Part shown: positions 10,058 to 21,884 of the stretch, in pieces
Layout of the letters: every line of letters starts with the position of its first letter
Numbering within the stretch: the first letter of the stretch is position 1
DNA from: Corallium rubrum
Taxonomy: Eukaryota; Cnidaria; Anthozoa; Scleralcyonacea; Coralliidae
DNA length: 64,000 nt
Assembly (NCBI GenBank): GCA_964035015.1
Contig: CAXIUP010000141.1
Span: forward strand, 186,001 to 250,000
Direction of reading: 5' to 3'
Notes under the pieces: generated by a model
Database searches by the model: none
Seen by the model: only the letters and a program-made list of their open reading frames with translations
Told to the model about the DNA's origin: nothing
Position numbers and translations under genes: made by a program

Positions 10058-10430
10058 TTTCCAGAATGATGGTGTTTTTATACAGCGAGGTCAAGCGTTT
10101 TGGACCATAAAAACAGACAAATACCAAATTTTACTCTTTAATAATTGTCCACCACTCATTCTACACTTACTGTAAAGAATAAAGCTCGAAATATTAGGAA
10201 ACTTCCAAAATTCTTGAGAAAAAAACAAGCTTTAGTGGCGAAAGGCCCTCTTAAATTTATTAGGCGCCATCTTAGCAAATGCCGAAATACCATGGTCGGT
10301 TCAAAGGCGAATATCTCGAAAACGGTTGAGAGGTCGCCGGGGGTCGTCTGGATAGAATCCAAGATTAGACATTTGTTCAAGTTATTACGCAAAAATTAGA
10401 GAATTCGAACCGTTGGAATTCGAGATTTTT

Positions 10431-10729
10431 TGCTTTGAAGATTGTTGATAAACCGGAAGTTGGGTCTTCGCTTAGCGCGACACGACCTACATAAACCATC
10501 AAAATAAAGTAGAAAAATACATTTACCTTGCAAAATCCTGCAGATATGGATAGTCCAACAATATATCAAACGATATCGCTGCTTTTTTAAAGAAAAAAAA
10601 TGAATGACAATAGCGTAATATTCGGTATTCTAAGTCCAATGCAAAATTTTCAGCCGATCAAACGATGAGAAAACAAGCCATTTCATTGGTCGAGATATTC
10701 ACGTGGTACTTGTCCAACCACCTCTGGCT
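10431..10729. other. Flank between duplication copy A and the BEL/Pao element
   Basis: I see no gene here. The last bases before the LTR (TGGCT) nearly match the bases after the 3' LTR (GGGCT), consistent with a 4-5 bp target-site duplication. Confidence 0.4.
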
Positions 10730-11473
10730 TGTTGTGAACGTAGGCGTTTTGGCGCCAAACGGTTGAAGAGGGCTGGAACTAGTGAAAATTATAACGTTCG
10801 AGATACGTTTTTAAATCGGATCAGATACGGACTATAGGCACAGAATAGAAAGACAACCAGAAGTCCGACTCGCGTCGGAACCTTTGAAGTTTATGTCCTC
10901 GCGCATGTCGCCTCGCGCATCTGGATTCCTCGCCATCCTACGCCATCCTACGCCATCCTGGCAAGTTCCCCCGGCAGTTTGGACCTTCAAAAGAAGGTTA
11001 AAACTGCCGGGGGAACTTGCCAGGATGGCGTAGGTTGACGTGGAACATTGCGTAGGATCGCGTAGGATGGCGTCGGATGGCGTAAAATATCACGCATGCG
11101 CATTGAAGAAATGCGGACATGTTTTCACTCGAGTCGGACTTCTGGTTGTCTTACTATTCTGTGCTATAGGATTGTTTCCCGACAGAATTGTAAGTAACTA
11201 TAACCCTTAGGATTCACTGAGAACGAACTGTGCATGTCTGGGTAAACATTTCTAACGACGTTGTATACTGTTTGATTTTTTAGTTGACTATCTATATTAT
11301 ATATACGTACGCCTTTATAATATCTACTGTACGTCGTAAGTTTGGTCTGGTGTGATCTTTATTGGATATCCTACCAAATAAATAGTACAAAACAAAAGGA
11401 CAATCCGAGTATCTTTTAACCGTCGGTGTAATTCTCCGAAAAAAGTAACACCTCGCCCCGTAGGTGCGAAACA
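10730..11473 (+). repeat. 5' LTR of the BEL/Pao element, interrupted
   Basis: It starts TGTTGTGAACG and ends GCGAAACA. After removing the MITE at 10839-11163 and one 7-bp duplicate it is 412 bp and matches the 3' LTR except for one A/G difference next to the insertion site. Confidence 0.93.
10839..11163. mobile_element. 325-bp MITE inside the 5' LTR
   Basis: The terminal inverted repeats begin CACAGAATAGAAAGACAACC (right end the complement, with one or two differences). It is flanked by the 7-bp duplication CTATAGG, and the intact 3' LTR supplies the empty site. The core is itself a palindrome around CAAGTTCCCCCGGCAGTTT, with short CGCCATCCTA repeats. Confidence 0.88.
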
Positions 11474-11805
11474 GTCAAAATTCTATCAAGAAAGGAGAAC
11501 TCACCAACTCGCCATCCGAGGGACAACTTCAGCACAACTGCACAAGACTCAAGTCACTGAAGCTGTATTTTTAAGTACCACCGACAGCCAAAGGAGCAAC
11601 TGACCGTCCTTAAAGATATCTCCACCTCATAAAGGCAAAACTGCATAAACAAGGTTAGAAAGACCCGCTTTAATTAACATTTGTTTGAAACATTGTATAT
11701 ATCAACAAACATAGTGGCTATCAACGCGGACCGCATGGAGTTTGCATGAAAACGAGGCTAAGAGAAGATACCTCAAAAGTTGAATAATTCAAATACTCGC
11801 TCAAT
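11474..11805 (+). other. BEL/Pao leader region
   Basis: This is the untranslated leader between the 5' LTR and the first gag ATG. The primer-binding site should begin within a few bases of 11474, but I cannot assign the tRNA from sequence alone. Confidence 0.55.
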
Positions 11806-12010
11806 ATGCCACCGAAAGTTGATGTTAAAATACTTATTGGAAAAAGAGATAATGCCATTCATGCTCTTAAAGAACTGTTTGAAGAATTTGAGGCAATCTT
11901 TGCAATAAAACCACAATTGGAAAGATTAGAAAGTACATTTAACCTAATCGAATCAAAGTACAGGAGTATCAAGAAACAACAAGAAACCATTGCGGACAGG
12001 TTGGTTGATA
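11806..12010 (+). pseudogene. BEL/Pao gag N-terminus (interrupted)
   Basis: An ATG-started frame (MPPKVDVKILIGKRDNAIHA) with a Glu/Lys-rich helical stretch runs to the foldback insertion after about 68 codons. The continuation resumes at 14431, but joining at the TA target site does not restore a common frame, so a further indel is present. Confidence 0.7.
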
Positions 12011-14428
12011 CGGTGGCCCACAACGGCAACTTCAAATGTGTGTGTTGGTGATACAAATATGTGTGTGTGAACACGAGTTGCTGCAAATATATGTGTGTGA
12101 ACACTAGTTGCTGCAAATATGTGTGTCATACGAGTTGCTGCAAATATGTGTGTGATACTAGTTGCTGCAAATATATGTGTGAACACTAGTTGCTGCAAAT
12201 ATGTGTGTCATACAAGTTGCTGCAAATATGTGTGTGATACTAGTTGCTGCAAATATATGTGTAAACACTAGTTGCTGCAAATATGTGTGTGATATGAGTT
12301 GCTGCAAATATGTGTGTCATATGAGTTGCTGCAAATATGTGTGTCATACGAGTTGCTGCAAATATGTGTGTCAGAGTTGCGAAGTTATCTGCATATTCAT
12401 CAGGTGGTCGCTATTACAAAAAATACAATTTACTCGCGCGCTATTCTATAGAAGTTTTTTTTTTAATTTAGATACCGTACAGCATTTAATGCTCTTTCAT
12501 GTAGTATAAGTTCCACTATTCCACAGTCACACAAACCCATGACCGACTCAGGCAAGCCTTAAATTAAACAAGTTGATTTTGCCTAAATTCTATATCGAGA
12601 GGGTGGACAGTTATTTTACTTTCGGGGTGAGTAGTTCTTTGGTATAAATTGGCGTACTAAATACAATAACACTTCAATGTTATGTTATCAAATTAATTTA
12701 TTTCAACGGTGAAAGGCGTTTTGTGGAGAGTTAATAAATATGGCAAACTCTTCGCGTTTAATCAAATGGTCGACAAACCTCGCAACATTTCGCTGCTTAA
12801 AAATTGCTCTCTCCTTACGTAAGCTACTAGTGTTGCATCCAATGTGACAAAGCAACATTCACAACCAATTTTAAAGAAGACTCTTCAGTCAAGATCGACT
12901 GTCGACAGATTACCATTTACCATCCGCACTCTCGACGTATAGAATTTAGACAAAATCAACTTGTTTAAGGCTTGCCTGAGTCGTTCATGGGTTTATGCGA
13001 CTGTGGAATAGTAGAACTTATACTACATGAAAGAACATTAAATGCTGTACGATACAGTGAAACCTGAGTTTTCCGACCCCCATGTTTTCCGACCACCTGT
13101 CCTATACGACCACTTTTTCTGGCACGGATGATTTGTAGTTGAAATATACCTTCAATGAGCGACCACCTGCCTTACGCGACCAGCGACCGGTTTTTTGTGT
13201 CCCAAACAAGATATTTACCTGTTATTAGCGACCAACTCAACGTAAAACTGCCGAAATACGTTAAAGAAATACCCGTTTTTTCGTGGTAAACAAACGCGAA
13301 TGCGACCACATGTGAAAACAAGAAACCGGAAGCGTTTCCCAATTGCCGTGTTGCTTCTCTTTTGAGCATTATTTGATGAAAATCTGTGTGAATTTCTCCT
13401 GCCAAAGCCAAATACTTTTTAGTTGAAGTTTGAGAGTTAATACAATGACTGAACAATCCAAAACCATGAGTAATATTTGTGAACTTTAGACAAGATGATC
13501 TTGACGATCGTTTACCGCGACAAGTTTGTATATTTTACAATGGCTTTTTAACTTGCATAGGAAAGTGTCAAAAGTCACAAAACTGAGTGTTCACATCTAA
13601 TAAATACTACTGGAAGATCGTAAATAAAGCCAAGAGCTTTTAACAAGACCAAACCAGCGCAAAAATTGAATCTGAAACGTAACAAAAACACAGTGCAAAA
13701 ACTGAAGTGAACGACAGTACGAGACCATTTTGATGTGGATCGCTCTATAAAGGTCATGCTATTAAACACACAAATGTCAAATTTCTTTTATTTTAATATC
13801 CAAATAACATATTAACATTAATAAATCAAGACTGCACTTCTTTGAAGTGTTCTTGCTTTTTCCATTTCCCTTGTAAATCTTTATAAATCACCATTTTCCT
13901 AACCTTGAAACAACAAAATGGCTGCTATGACGTCACATCACTACCTGTCTGAACGACCACCTGTCCTCAACGACCACTTTTTTGTGGCACCAGGGGTGGT
14001 CGCAAAACTCAGGTTTCACTGTATATCTAAATTAAAAAAAAACTTCTATAGAATAGCGCGCGAGTAAATTGTATTTTTTGTAATAGCGACCACCTGATGA
14101 ATATGCAGATAACTTCGCAACTCTTGACACATATTTGCAGCAACTCTTTGACACATATTTGCAGCAACTCATATCACACACATATTTGCAGCAACTCATA
14201 TCACACACATATTTGCAGCAACTCATATCACACACATATTTGCAGCAACTCATATCACACACATATTTGCAGCAACTCGTATCACACACATATTTGCAGC
14301 AACTCGTTTCACACACGTATTTGCAGCAACTCGTTATAATACACACACATATTTGCAGCAACTCGTGTTCACACACACGTATTTGTATCACCAACACACA
14401 CATTTGAAGTTGCCGTTGTGGGCCACCG
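12011..14428. mobile_element. Foldback transposon with tandem-repeat arms, inserted in gag
   Basis: The ends read CGGTGGCCCACAACGGCAAC and its inverted copy, flanked by TA on both sides. Each arm carries a ladder of about 27-bp repeats built on GTTGCTGCAAATATGTGTGT (about 12070-12370, and inverted at about 14120-14370). Further inverted sequence continues inward to about 12601/12929. The right arm is interrupted by a pogo-type MITE. No transposase was found, so it is non-autonomous. Confidence 0.82.
13055..14021. mobile_element. 967-bp pogo/Tigger-type MITE nested in the foldback arm
   Basis: The terminal inverted repeats CAGTGAAACCTGAGTTTTCC and GCAAAACTCAGGTTTCACTG are flanked by TA target duplications at 13053-13054 and 14022-14023. 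Internal subterminal repeats are of the CGACCACCTGTCC type. The TIR style and TA target are those of pogo/Tigger elements. The ORFs inside are short and unrecognised. Confidence 0.85.
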
Positions 14429-14430
14429 TA

Positions 14431-17400
14431 GGTTGAAGAAGGCACTACTGGTGAGGATGAATCCACATTGGCCAATCAAACGGTTGGAGACAAAGTAAAG
14501 ACTGACTATTTACAAATAGTCAAAGTGTATACTGCCTACCAAAAGGAGATTCACCCCCCTGAAGCATCTCCTGGAAGTTCAGAAACTTTGGAAGCAATGA
14601 CTTCTGCAGTAAAGCAAATGGCAGAAACCATGGGTTCAAAGTCAAAGGCTAGTGGGCTCGAAAGACTACCAGTTCCATCGTGGGATGGGAGACGTAGATC
14701 ATACTCCACCTGGAAAAAGGAATTTAATCATTGGATGAAGAAATATTCACAAGATAAGGATGAACAATTGCAACGTTTCAGGAAGGCAATGCCAAAAGGA
14801 CTTTGGTGGACAGATCAAGTAAAAACTAGCAAGGATATCGATCGAGCTTGGGACATTCTTGATGTTGAGTTTGCAGACAAACGAAAGCTTATGGATGAAC
14901 TGTTGACTGGTATCAACAATCAAAAATTAGTGAAAAGGGATTCCAAGTCACTCACTCGTTATGCTACACTTATATCTGGCTATGTGAATGACATGGAGGA
15001 TAATGACTGCTCTGTGTCGTCGTCCTCAGAAGCACCCTTCTTTATGTCACAACTCCTGTCGAAACTTGATTCAAGAGACAATGCAGACTTTGGCAGAGAA
15101 ATGAAAAGAAATGGAAAAGAAGAAAATGTCTCAAACCTTATTGATTGGTTGCATCAAGAAGCAAGTATTCGGTCAAGAGGTAAGCAAGACATTGACGAAG
15201 AGAATGCTGAACGAAGTTCACGAGAAAGTTTTCACAAGAGGTCAGACAATCATGCCGTTAGCTCTGGAACACCTGAAGATGAAACTACGTGTCCCCTTGG
15301 CTGCCCGACAAAACATCTACTTGCTGCATGTCCTTATTATCAAACCTCAACAGTGAACGAAAGGTGGGAAATTGTCAAGCAAAACAAAAGATGCCGCAAG
15401 TGTCTTAAATCACATCACACCAATGATTGCAGAAAACCTGATGGCACCTCATGTGATAAATGCAAGAAAAATCATCACCGATCTTTACATAATGAGAAAA
15501 GAGATTCCTTGCTCTCGAATTTGAATCCAACTGCACTACCATTTCCCAGTCAAGCGACTCAAGACCAAAATACCACAGACAACCATAACATTCAAATGAA
15601 TACTTCTTGCCAGAACAGAGAAGTTAAAACTGTGGTCGGAATGTGTCCAATCCAGAAAGTCAAAGTTAGGGATACAAATGGAGAGCTTGTTGAAGTCCTT
15701 GCGTTGTTAGATAGTGGGTCAAACACTAGTCTTCTGTCAAAAGGTGCAGCTGGAAAGTTAGGTTTAACTGGACCTAAAACTCATCTAACTATGAATCTGG
15801 CTGGAGGAGAAAAGAGATCAGAAGTTGCTGAAACTTTCGAAATTACTGTTGTCTCATCCGTGGAAGAAGATATTGAGAAAACCTTACAGGTATACACAGT
15901 CAGGAGACCTTGCAGCAATGCCAGGACAATATCAAGAAGATCCATAGAGAGTTATCCTCATCTCAAGCCGATCTCGGATAAACTGCACTTATCGGGCGGT
16001 GCGGTGGATCTCCTACTTGGAACTGATTTTACTGATGCATTTGTCGATGTCCACACCATATTGGGCGAATCTGGAGAACCTATTGCCAAAAGGAACTGTT
16101 TTGGATGGTACGCCTTGGGACAACTGGATCCAAAGTCGATGAACAGCTCAGGAATTCACTCGGTTGACGTAGGCACGGCAAGCATCATGGAGAATGTTAA
16201 CAAGCTCCTTCAGCAAGATCTGATGGGAATAAAACCAACGCAATTCTGTACCTGCAGTGAGAATGAATTGCGTGAAAACAAGTTTGTGAAGTCTCTCTCA
16301 AGATCAACTACATTAGTCGATGGAAGGGTTCAAGTTAAAATGCCCTGGAAAGAAGAGGGACCTCCAAGACGTAGCAACTACAACATCGCCATCAAAAGAA
16401 TGTACTCAGCTGAAAAATCATTCGAAAAAAAAGGGTGCATCAAAGTTGTTGATGACGAAGTCCAGAAGTTAGTGGACCAGGGTTTCGTAATCAAGATACC
16501 TCCTGAACAAGTGGACCACACTCAACCAGAATGGTACTTGCCACTTCAAGCTGTTTTTACGCCAGAAAAGACCACTAAAGTTCGACTTGTCTTCGACGCA
16601 TCGTCAAAGGGCCACGACGGGCTTTCTCTGAATGATCATCTTGAAAAGGGGCCAAACTACATTAACCAACTGCCGAGCGTTCTGACAGCATGGCGATGGG
16701 ATGAAGTGGCCTACACAGGCGATGTCCGCAAGATGTTTAATCAGGTTGTGGTGCATCCAGACGATCAAGTCTATCACAGGTTCTTGTGGAGAGAGAAAGC
16801 AAGTGATCCACCTTCCGTTTATCAGTGGCTCAGATTAAGCTTTGGGGACAAACCAGCGCCCGACATCGCATCAAATTCTATCAACACCCTCGCCAAAGCT
16901 TCACAGTTCGAGCTTCCTGAAGCAGCAAGAGAACTTCAAGAGCACGTGTATGTCGACGACATCGGTGGATCCAGACCAACTGTAAACGAAGCCAAACAGG
17001 TCACAAAAGGAATTGACGTCATTCTCGGAAAGGGACAATTCCAAATCAAGACCTGGCATTCCAACAACAAAGAGATTGACCAGTCACATGGTAAACGGTT
17101 CACAGATCTACTTGGTCATAGATGGGACAAACAAGAAGACAAACTCTCCTTCAAGAAACGTGAAATTGTCGGAAAGTTTGAAACGTTCTCTAAGAGAAGT
17201 TGCCTAGCTCTTTTAGCTCAACTTTGGGATCCCATTGGTCTGGTCTCGCCCGTCACGATCAAGTTCAGAATCGACCTACAAGAACTTTGGAGTTCGGGTT
17301 TCGGCTGGGATGATGTTTTGCCAGAGAATGACCAGACAAAGTGGATGAAGAATCTGCAGATCATGAATCGTCTCCTCACCTTCGAGTTCGATAGGAAGCT

Positions 17401-17466
17401 AAAACCAAGCAACGCTGTTGGCGGGCCAGAAATTCATGGATTTTCTGATGGAGGAGAACAAGGATT
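14431..17466 (+). pseudogene. BEL/Pao gag C-terminus, protease and reverse transcriptase
   Basis: This is a long open frame of about 1010 codons from 14468, with no ATG needed because it continues gag. It carries the gag motif PVPSWDGRRRSYSTWKKEF and cysteine/histidine clusters near residues 274-340 (CRKCLKSHHTNDC). The aspartic protease motif LLDSGSNTSLL is near residue 413. RT follows, with LVFDASSKG, a first catalytic-region block YTGDVRKMFNQV and the YVDD box near residue 827. The frame is lost at a T run (about 17464), where the RNase H domain begins. Confidence 0.9.
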
Positions 17467-18570
17467 TTGGCGCGGTCATCTTCCTCCGGTGGAAACTTGA
17501 CGATGGCAGTTATCGCTGTGTCCCCGTCATGATCAAGTCATTTGTTGCACCTTTAAAGAAGAAAAGCATCCCGAGACTCGAGCTTCTTGGTTGTTTAGCA
17601 CTCTCCAGAATGTGCGATACATGTCAAAAGACACTAGAATTTGCGAGAATCAAAGAAGCCAAAAGATTCCTCTGGGTAGATTCAACAACCGCTTTGTCAT
17701 GGATCAGAACACCGCCCAAAGAATTTCGACCTTTTGTATCGGCTAGAGTGGCTGAGATCCAAGAAACAGTTGGTACAGAAGACTTCCTCTACGTCAGATC
17801 AAGTTGTAACCCAGCTGATGCCCTTACCAGAGGTATTGAAGCCGAACGACTTGCAGATTGGTTAGAAGGTCCGCCCTTTCTCAAGCAACCAGATATCGAT
17901 TGGCCTAAGTTTCAGGAGGACGTTCGAAACTTCCCCGAAGGTGTTGTGGAGACCATGAAGGAAAAGAAACCTTCAGAGAAACCACTGAAGCGCGATAGAA
18001 GAATTAAGGAGGTTCGTGCCAGCTCGGTCACCGACAAAAAAGACAACGCCATCCTATCTCAGTTGCTAGCTGCATGCTCTTCATTTTCAAAAGCTCGCAG
18101 AACTCTTGCTTACGTCCTTCGATTTGTCCAAAATACGAGAAAGACGAGCGTAAGGAATGGATCGATATCTGTCGAAGAGCTTACAAGCTCTGAGAAACGC
18201 CTTTTCAAATGGTGTCAGCTCCATCTAGATGTGGCGACCCTTGACAAGATGTTTATCGCTAAAGAAGACCAAGATGGTCTACTTCGAGTTCATGGACGAC
18301 TTGAAGACATCAGATCCCTTCCAGACGACATGAGAAATCCCATTCTTGTACCACGCAACCATCCTCTTGTTTGCCTACTCCTGACGCACCTACACCTTAA
18401 ACGTGGTCATTGTGGCTATAAGAGCTTGATGCATGAAGCAAGAAAGAAGTTCTGGATAATCGGACTTCGTGACATGTCGAAACACCTCACCAACGAATGT
18501 ATCACCTGTCGAAAGCTGCGCAAGAAACCTCTTGATCAACTCATGGGACAGATCCCAAGTCTTTGGATTC
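17467..18570 (+). pseudogene. BEL/Pao RNase H and integrase zinc-binding segment
   Basis: The continuation in the next frame begins GAVIFLRWKLDDGSYRC and runs through RNase H-like sequence (LWVDSTTALSWI, SSCNPADALTRG) to the integrase HHCC finger (HLHLKRGHCGYKSL, then CITCRK). It ends at a second frame break near 18570. Confidence 0.88.
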
Positions 18571-19065
18571 CCAGCATTTTCCAACACTGCTATAGATATG
18601 TTTGGACCAGTGCACATTAGATTAAATCGGAAGACGCTTAAAGAAGCACAAGTGGTTATCTTTACCTGTATGACGTCTAGAGCGGTTCATTTGGAACTGG
18701 TCAGCGACAAGAGCACAGATGCGTTCTTGATGGCATTCCGACGTTTTGCATGTTTACGTGGACACCCGAACAACTGTTGGTCAGATTGTGGTACAAATTT
18801 CGTGGGTGCACAAGGTTATCTTAACGAAATCATTCAGGGATGGGATATTCCCAGGATTCAGAGCGTTCTCTCTGAGGAGTTTACCTGCGATTTTAAATGG
18901 CAGTGGAATATACCACATGCAAGTCATCAAAATGGAGTCGTGGAATCTCTCATCAAGTCTGTCAGACAAGGTCTGAATTCCACGTGCAAGAATCAAACGT
19001 TCACTGAAGAGCAATGGAGAACATTTCTTGCAGAAATCAGCTACATGATCAATAGCCGTACCCGA
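18571..19065 (+). pseudogene. BEL/Pao integrase core
   Basis: The third frame carries the integrase catalytic core: an Asp in AIDMFGPVHI, a second Asp in WSDCGTNFVG and a Glu in NGVVESLIK. It then breaks again near 19065-19070, just after SYMINSR. Confidence 0.88.
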
Positions 19066-19490
19066 GTTCTGATAGTGTTTGGGAGATTCCACCAGTAACG
19101 CCGAATGATATCATTATTGGACAACACAGTGCACCCCCTCAACCAGAGCCAGAAGATAGGGTGAATCCCAGACATCTCCTCAGAAGCACTCAGAGCAGAA
19201 TTAAAGAGTTCTGGAACTGTTGGATGAAATATTTTGCGCCCAATTTATTACCGCGGAACAAGTGGTTCCGACCGAGAGAAAACGTTCAAGTTGGCGATTT
19301 GGTCTTGGAGCTCGATCCAAAGCATAAGAGATGTCAGTGGAAGATGGCACTTATTACTGACACCTACCCAGGAGATGACGGTCTGGTGAGGAAAGTACGG
19401 ATAAAGACAGAAGTCGGTGAATATGACAGGCCCATCCACAAGTTGTGCTTAATAGCTACAAGGCAAGAACTAGATGTCGAAAGCCAGTAG
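19066..19490 (+). pseudogene. BEL/Pao integrase C-terminus
   Basis: The final frame contains VNPRHLLRSTQSRIKEFW and VQVGDLVLELDPKHKRCQWK and ends in a TAG stop at 19488-19490. The G-D-L-V/W-K pattern is the usual integrase C-terminal subdomain of BEL/Pao elements. Confidence 0.85.
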
Positions 19491-19626
19491 ATTTATAGAG
19501 ACGATAGACATTTGTTCATGTTATGTTTGTTTGTTTCGTTCAAACAAATGAAAATATTTCGTTGTAAAACATTCACTTACAATCGTTGCTCAATTAAGAA
19601 ACCTTAATTTCCGCACTGGAGCCGAG

Positions 19627-20038
19627 TGTTGTGAACGTAGGCGTTTTGGCGCCAAACGGTTGAAGAGGGCTGGAACTAGTGAAAATTATAACGTTCGAGA
19701 TACGTTTTTAAATCGGATCAGATACGGGCTATAGGATTGTTTCCCGACAGAATTGTAAGTAACTATAACCCTTAGGATTCACTGAGAACGAACTGTGCAT
19801 GTCTGGGTAAACATTTCTAACGACGTTGTATACTGTTTGATTTTTTAGTTGACTATCTATATTATATATACGTACGCCTTTATAATATCTACTGTACGTC
19901 GTAAGTTTGGTCTGGTGTGATCTTTATTGGATATCCTACCAAATAAATAGTACAAAACAAAAGGACAATCCGAGTATCTTTTAACCGTCGGTGTAATTCT
20001 CCGAAAAAAGTAACACCTCGCCCCGTAGGTGCGAAACA
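19627..20038 (+). repeat. 3' LTR of the BEL/Pao element
   Basis: This intact 412-bp copy starts TGTTGTGAACG and ends GCGAAACA. It carries the uninterrupted CTATAGG site that is occupied by a MITE in the 5' LTR. Confidence 0.95.
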
Positions 20039-21075
20039 GGGCTGTTTACATCGAAAATTTGAAAATGTGAAGAAGACATAACCACCAAGATGTTTGCAAG
20101 ATTTACTAACTATCTGTCGGTTAACCAGAGCTTTAACATATGTCGATAATTTCCTGGCAACACGGACTTTGTTCTGAGATTTGAAAGGAGATATTTCAAG
20201 TGGCAGGTTATATAAATATTGGAAGATGCAATGACGGTATGAGAAACCACATTTGAGCCAAATCGGTGGGGGATGACTGATCGACTATATCGTAAAATTT
20301 GCCTTTTGCTCCAAAATTTAATTACCGGTTCATGTTTATCCAAGTTCTGCTCTTGATATCTGCGGGGTATTTAGTAATGGGAAAATTGCCGTTGGTAGGT
20401 AAATTATGTATTCATTCCTTTCATCCGAAGACTTGTTTACTAGTTAATGCTCTCTGTAAAACGAACTTAGATTCTGTTTTATGTCGAGCTAGACCTTTTA
20501 ATTGCCACAATGTTGTGCTAAATTTATGTATAATTCCGTTCGTACATAGAAATATATAATCAGTTTTTTTGTCTTGCTCAGATCTTACAATGAAGTTTGA
20601 CTTGTCTATGCTACTAATTTCAATGTGACGACGACATGCAAATATTGTTAATTTCTGCAAAATTTGCCTTTTGCTCCAAAACGAAAATCATGTGATTTCA
20701 TTCTCTGGTTGTATGGGAACCCATTGTTGGTAAATGTTTACCGTTAAAAATTGCCGATGACCCCTCATTTCGTCTTCGAAACCATGCGTTTGTCGCTGTT
20801 ATTATACGGCTGTCGTTCTGAACATGCCACACGTTTGTAAATATATTGTTTGACTTTCGACATTCCACGTATTTTCTTTATTTTATTTACAATTTCTATT
20901 ATAGGCTATGCATGTAGCTTTTGTCGAGACCCTTGTACATTTCAAAATGCAGAAAAGAAACGATATTACATAGCAAACCTTTTCTTCGCCATCCGACCGC
21001 CATATTTATTTTCCTTTTGAAAACCCCAGTGGAAAACGCGCACTAGACTTGCGGCTGACGCATGCGCAGACAGAT
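20039..21075. other. Non-coding flank of the BEL/Pao element
   Basis: I recognise no gene. The phrase AATTTGCCTTTTGCTCCAAA occurs twice (about 20296 and 20660), so part of this stretch is a local repeat. Confidence 0.4.
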
Positions 21076-21241
21076 TTCCCTGCTCTTGTACTGCTGTTAC
21101 TTTAGATGGATCGGGGGCGACTCCCTGTTGGCTAATAGAATGTCCTAGGTAAGTGACTTGGGGTGATGCGAATACGCACTTTAATTTTACGCGCAAAACG
21201 TGTTCCCTGAATCGAGTTAAGACGGTCCTAAGACGGATTGT
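21076..21241 (-). pseudogene. Ty3-type reverse transcriptase fragment
   Basis: Minus-strand translation reads LRTVLTRFREHVLRVKLKC, then FASPQVTYLGHSISQQGVAP and DPSKVTAV. This is the segment just after the catalytic palm of Ty3-type RTs, with the YLGH motif. Only about 55 residues remain. Confidence 0.8.
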
Positions 21242-21880
21242 TTGGGGCCACCCCAACGGGGCCACCGATCACGTGAGTGTAAACGATACATTTTGCAGGG
21301 TTTTTGTGACTACCGCTGACAAGTCAGCGGTAGCCAATAATGTCGGCGTGATCTTGAGTGTATGCTCGACAGCTATCGGCAAGTATTCGGCACGATCGCC
21401 ATATAGTCTAGAAGATCGCCATTGATCGCCAGGTATTCGAGAAGTACTCGAGTTGTTTTCGTGGGAATAAACTGACGACTTCGCAAATCTTTTCTTCTTG
21501 GAACGGTTTCTGTCATTGATCACTTTATACAAGGTAAGAAATAGTTTCAAAACTGTGACGTTTATCTTATATACTATATACAAAATCTATATACTTGTTC
21601 GGAAACAAATTTAATATCTTAAAACCAACTCGTACTACGGTACTTTTACTTAAAAGCAGTACTAGAAATATTCAGCTTATAAAGTTCGCTAGAAGTTGGG
21701 CCTTCAACCTTCTTTTATCGAAGAAATTGTTCATATATGTCAAAGTCTTTGATATAAATGATTTATAATGATAAGATCGCTTTATTAGTTTAAGTTCAAT
21801 TTTGGTTGAATTGTGTGTTGTGCCCACTGGTCAGTGACTCATGTTTATACTGCATGTACAGTACATGTATATATCATACA
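21242..21880. other. Unassigned stretch beside the Ty3-type fragment
   Basis: I see no gene. Short repeats of the CGCCATATAGT/AAGATCGCCATTGATCGCC kind at about 21395-21435 could be the remains of an LTR belonging to the RT fragment, but no second LTR was found. Confidence 0.3.
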
Positions 21881-21884
21881 TTAA

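Larger units (their letters stand above)
8213..10430 (+). repeat. Segmental duplication, copy A (2.2 kb)
   Basis: The sequence is nearly identical to 36840-39333 in the same orientation, 28.6 kb away. Copy A lacks the MITE found in copy B and has longer C, CA and CAA runs. Short ORFs in it (for example 9286-9546 and 10145-10399) are repeated in copy B but show no recognisable domain, and I do not call them genes. Confidence 0.9.
10730..20038 (+). mobile_element. BEL/Pao LTR retrotransposon with nested insertions
   Basis: The element has 412-bp LTRs (TG...CA) at 10730-11473, interrupted by a MITE, and at 19627-20038. They differ by one substitution when the MITE is ignored. Between them lie gag, aspartic protease, reverse transcriptase, RNase H and integrase modules in the BEL/Pao order. 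The copy is defective: gag is split by a 2.4-kb insertion and pol has three frame breaks. LTR similarity implies recent insertion. Confidence 0.92.

Noticed and set aside
10145..10399. 84-residue basic frame repeated at 39048-39302
   Set aside because: Repetition is explained by the segmental duplication. No homology or splice context was recognised, and an overlapping frame is equally open on the other strand.
13172..13769. Minus-strand frames inside the pogo-type MITE as a transposase
   Set aside because: They lack the helix-turn-helix and DDE blocks expected for pogo transposases; the element is too short.
12201..14475. Cys-rich frames such as S-C-C-K-Y-V-C repeats
   Set aside because: They arise from the 27-bp tandem repeats in the foldback arms and are present on both strands as mirror images.
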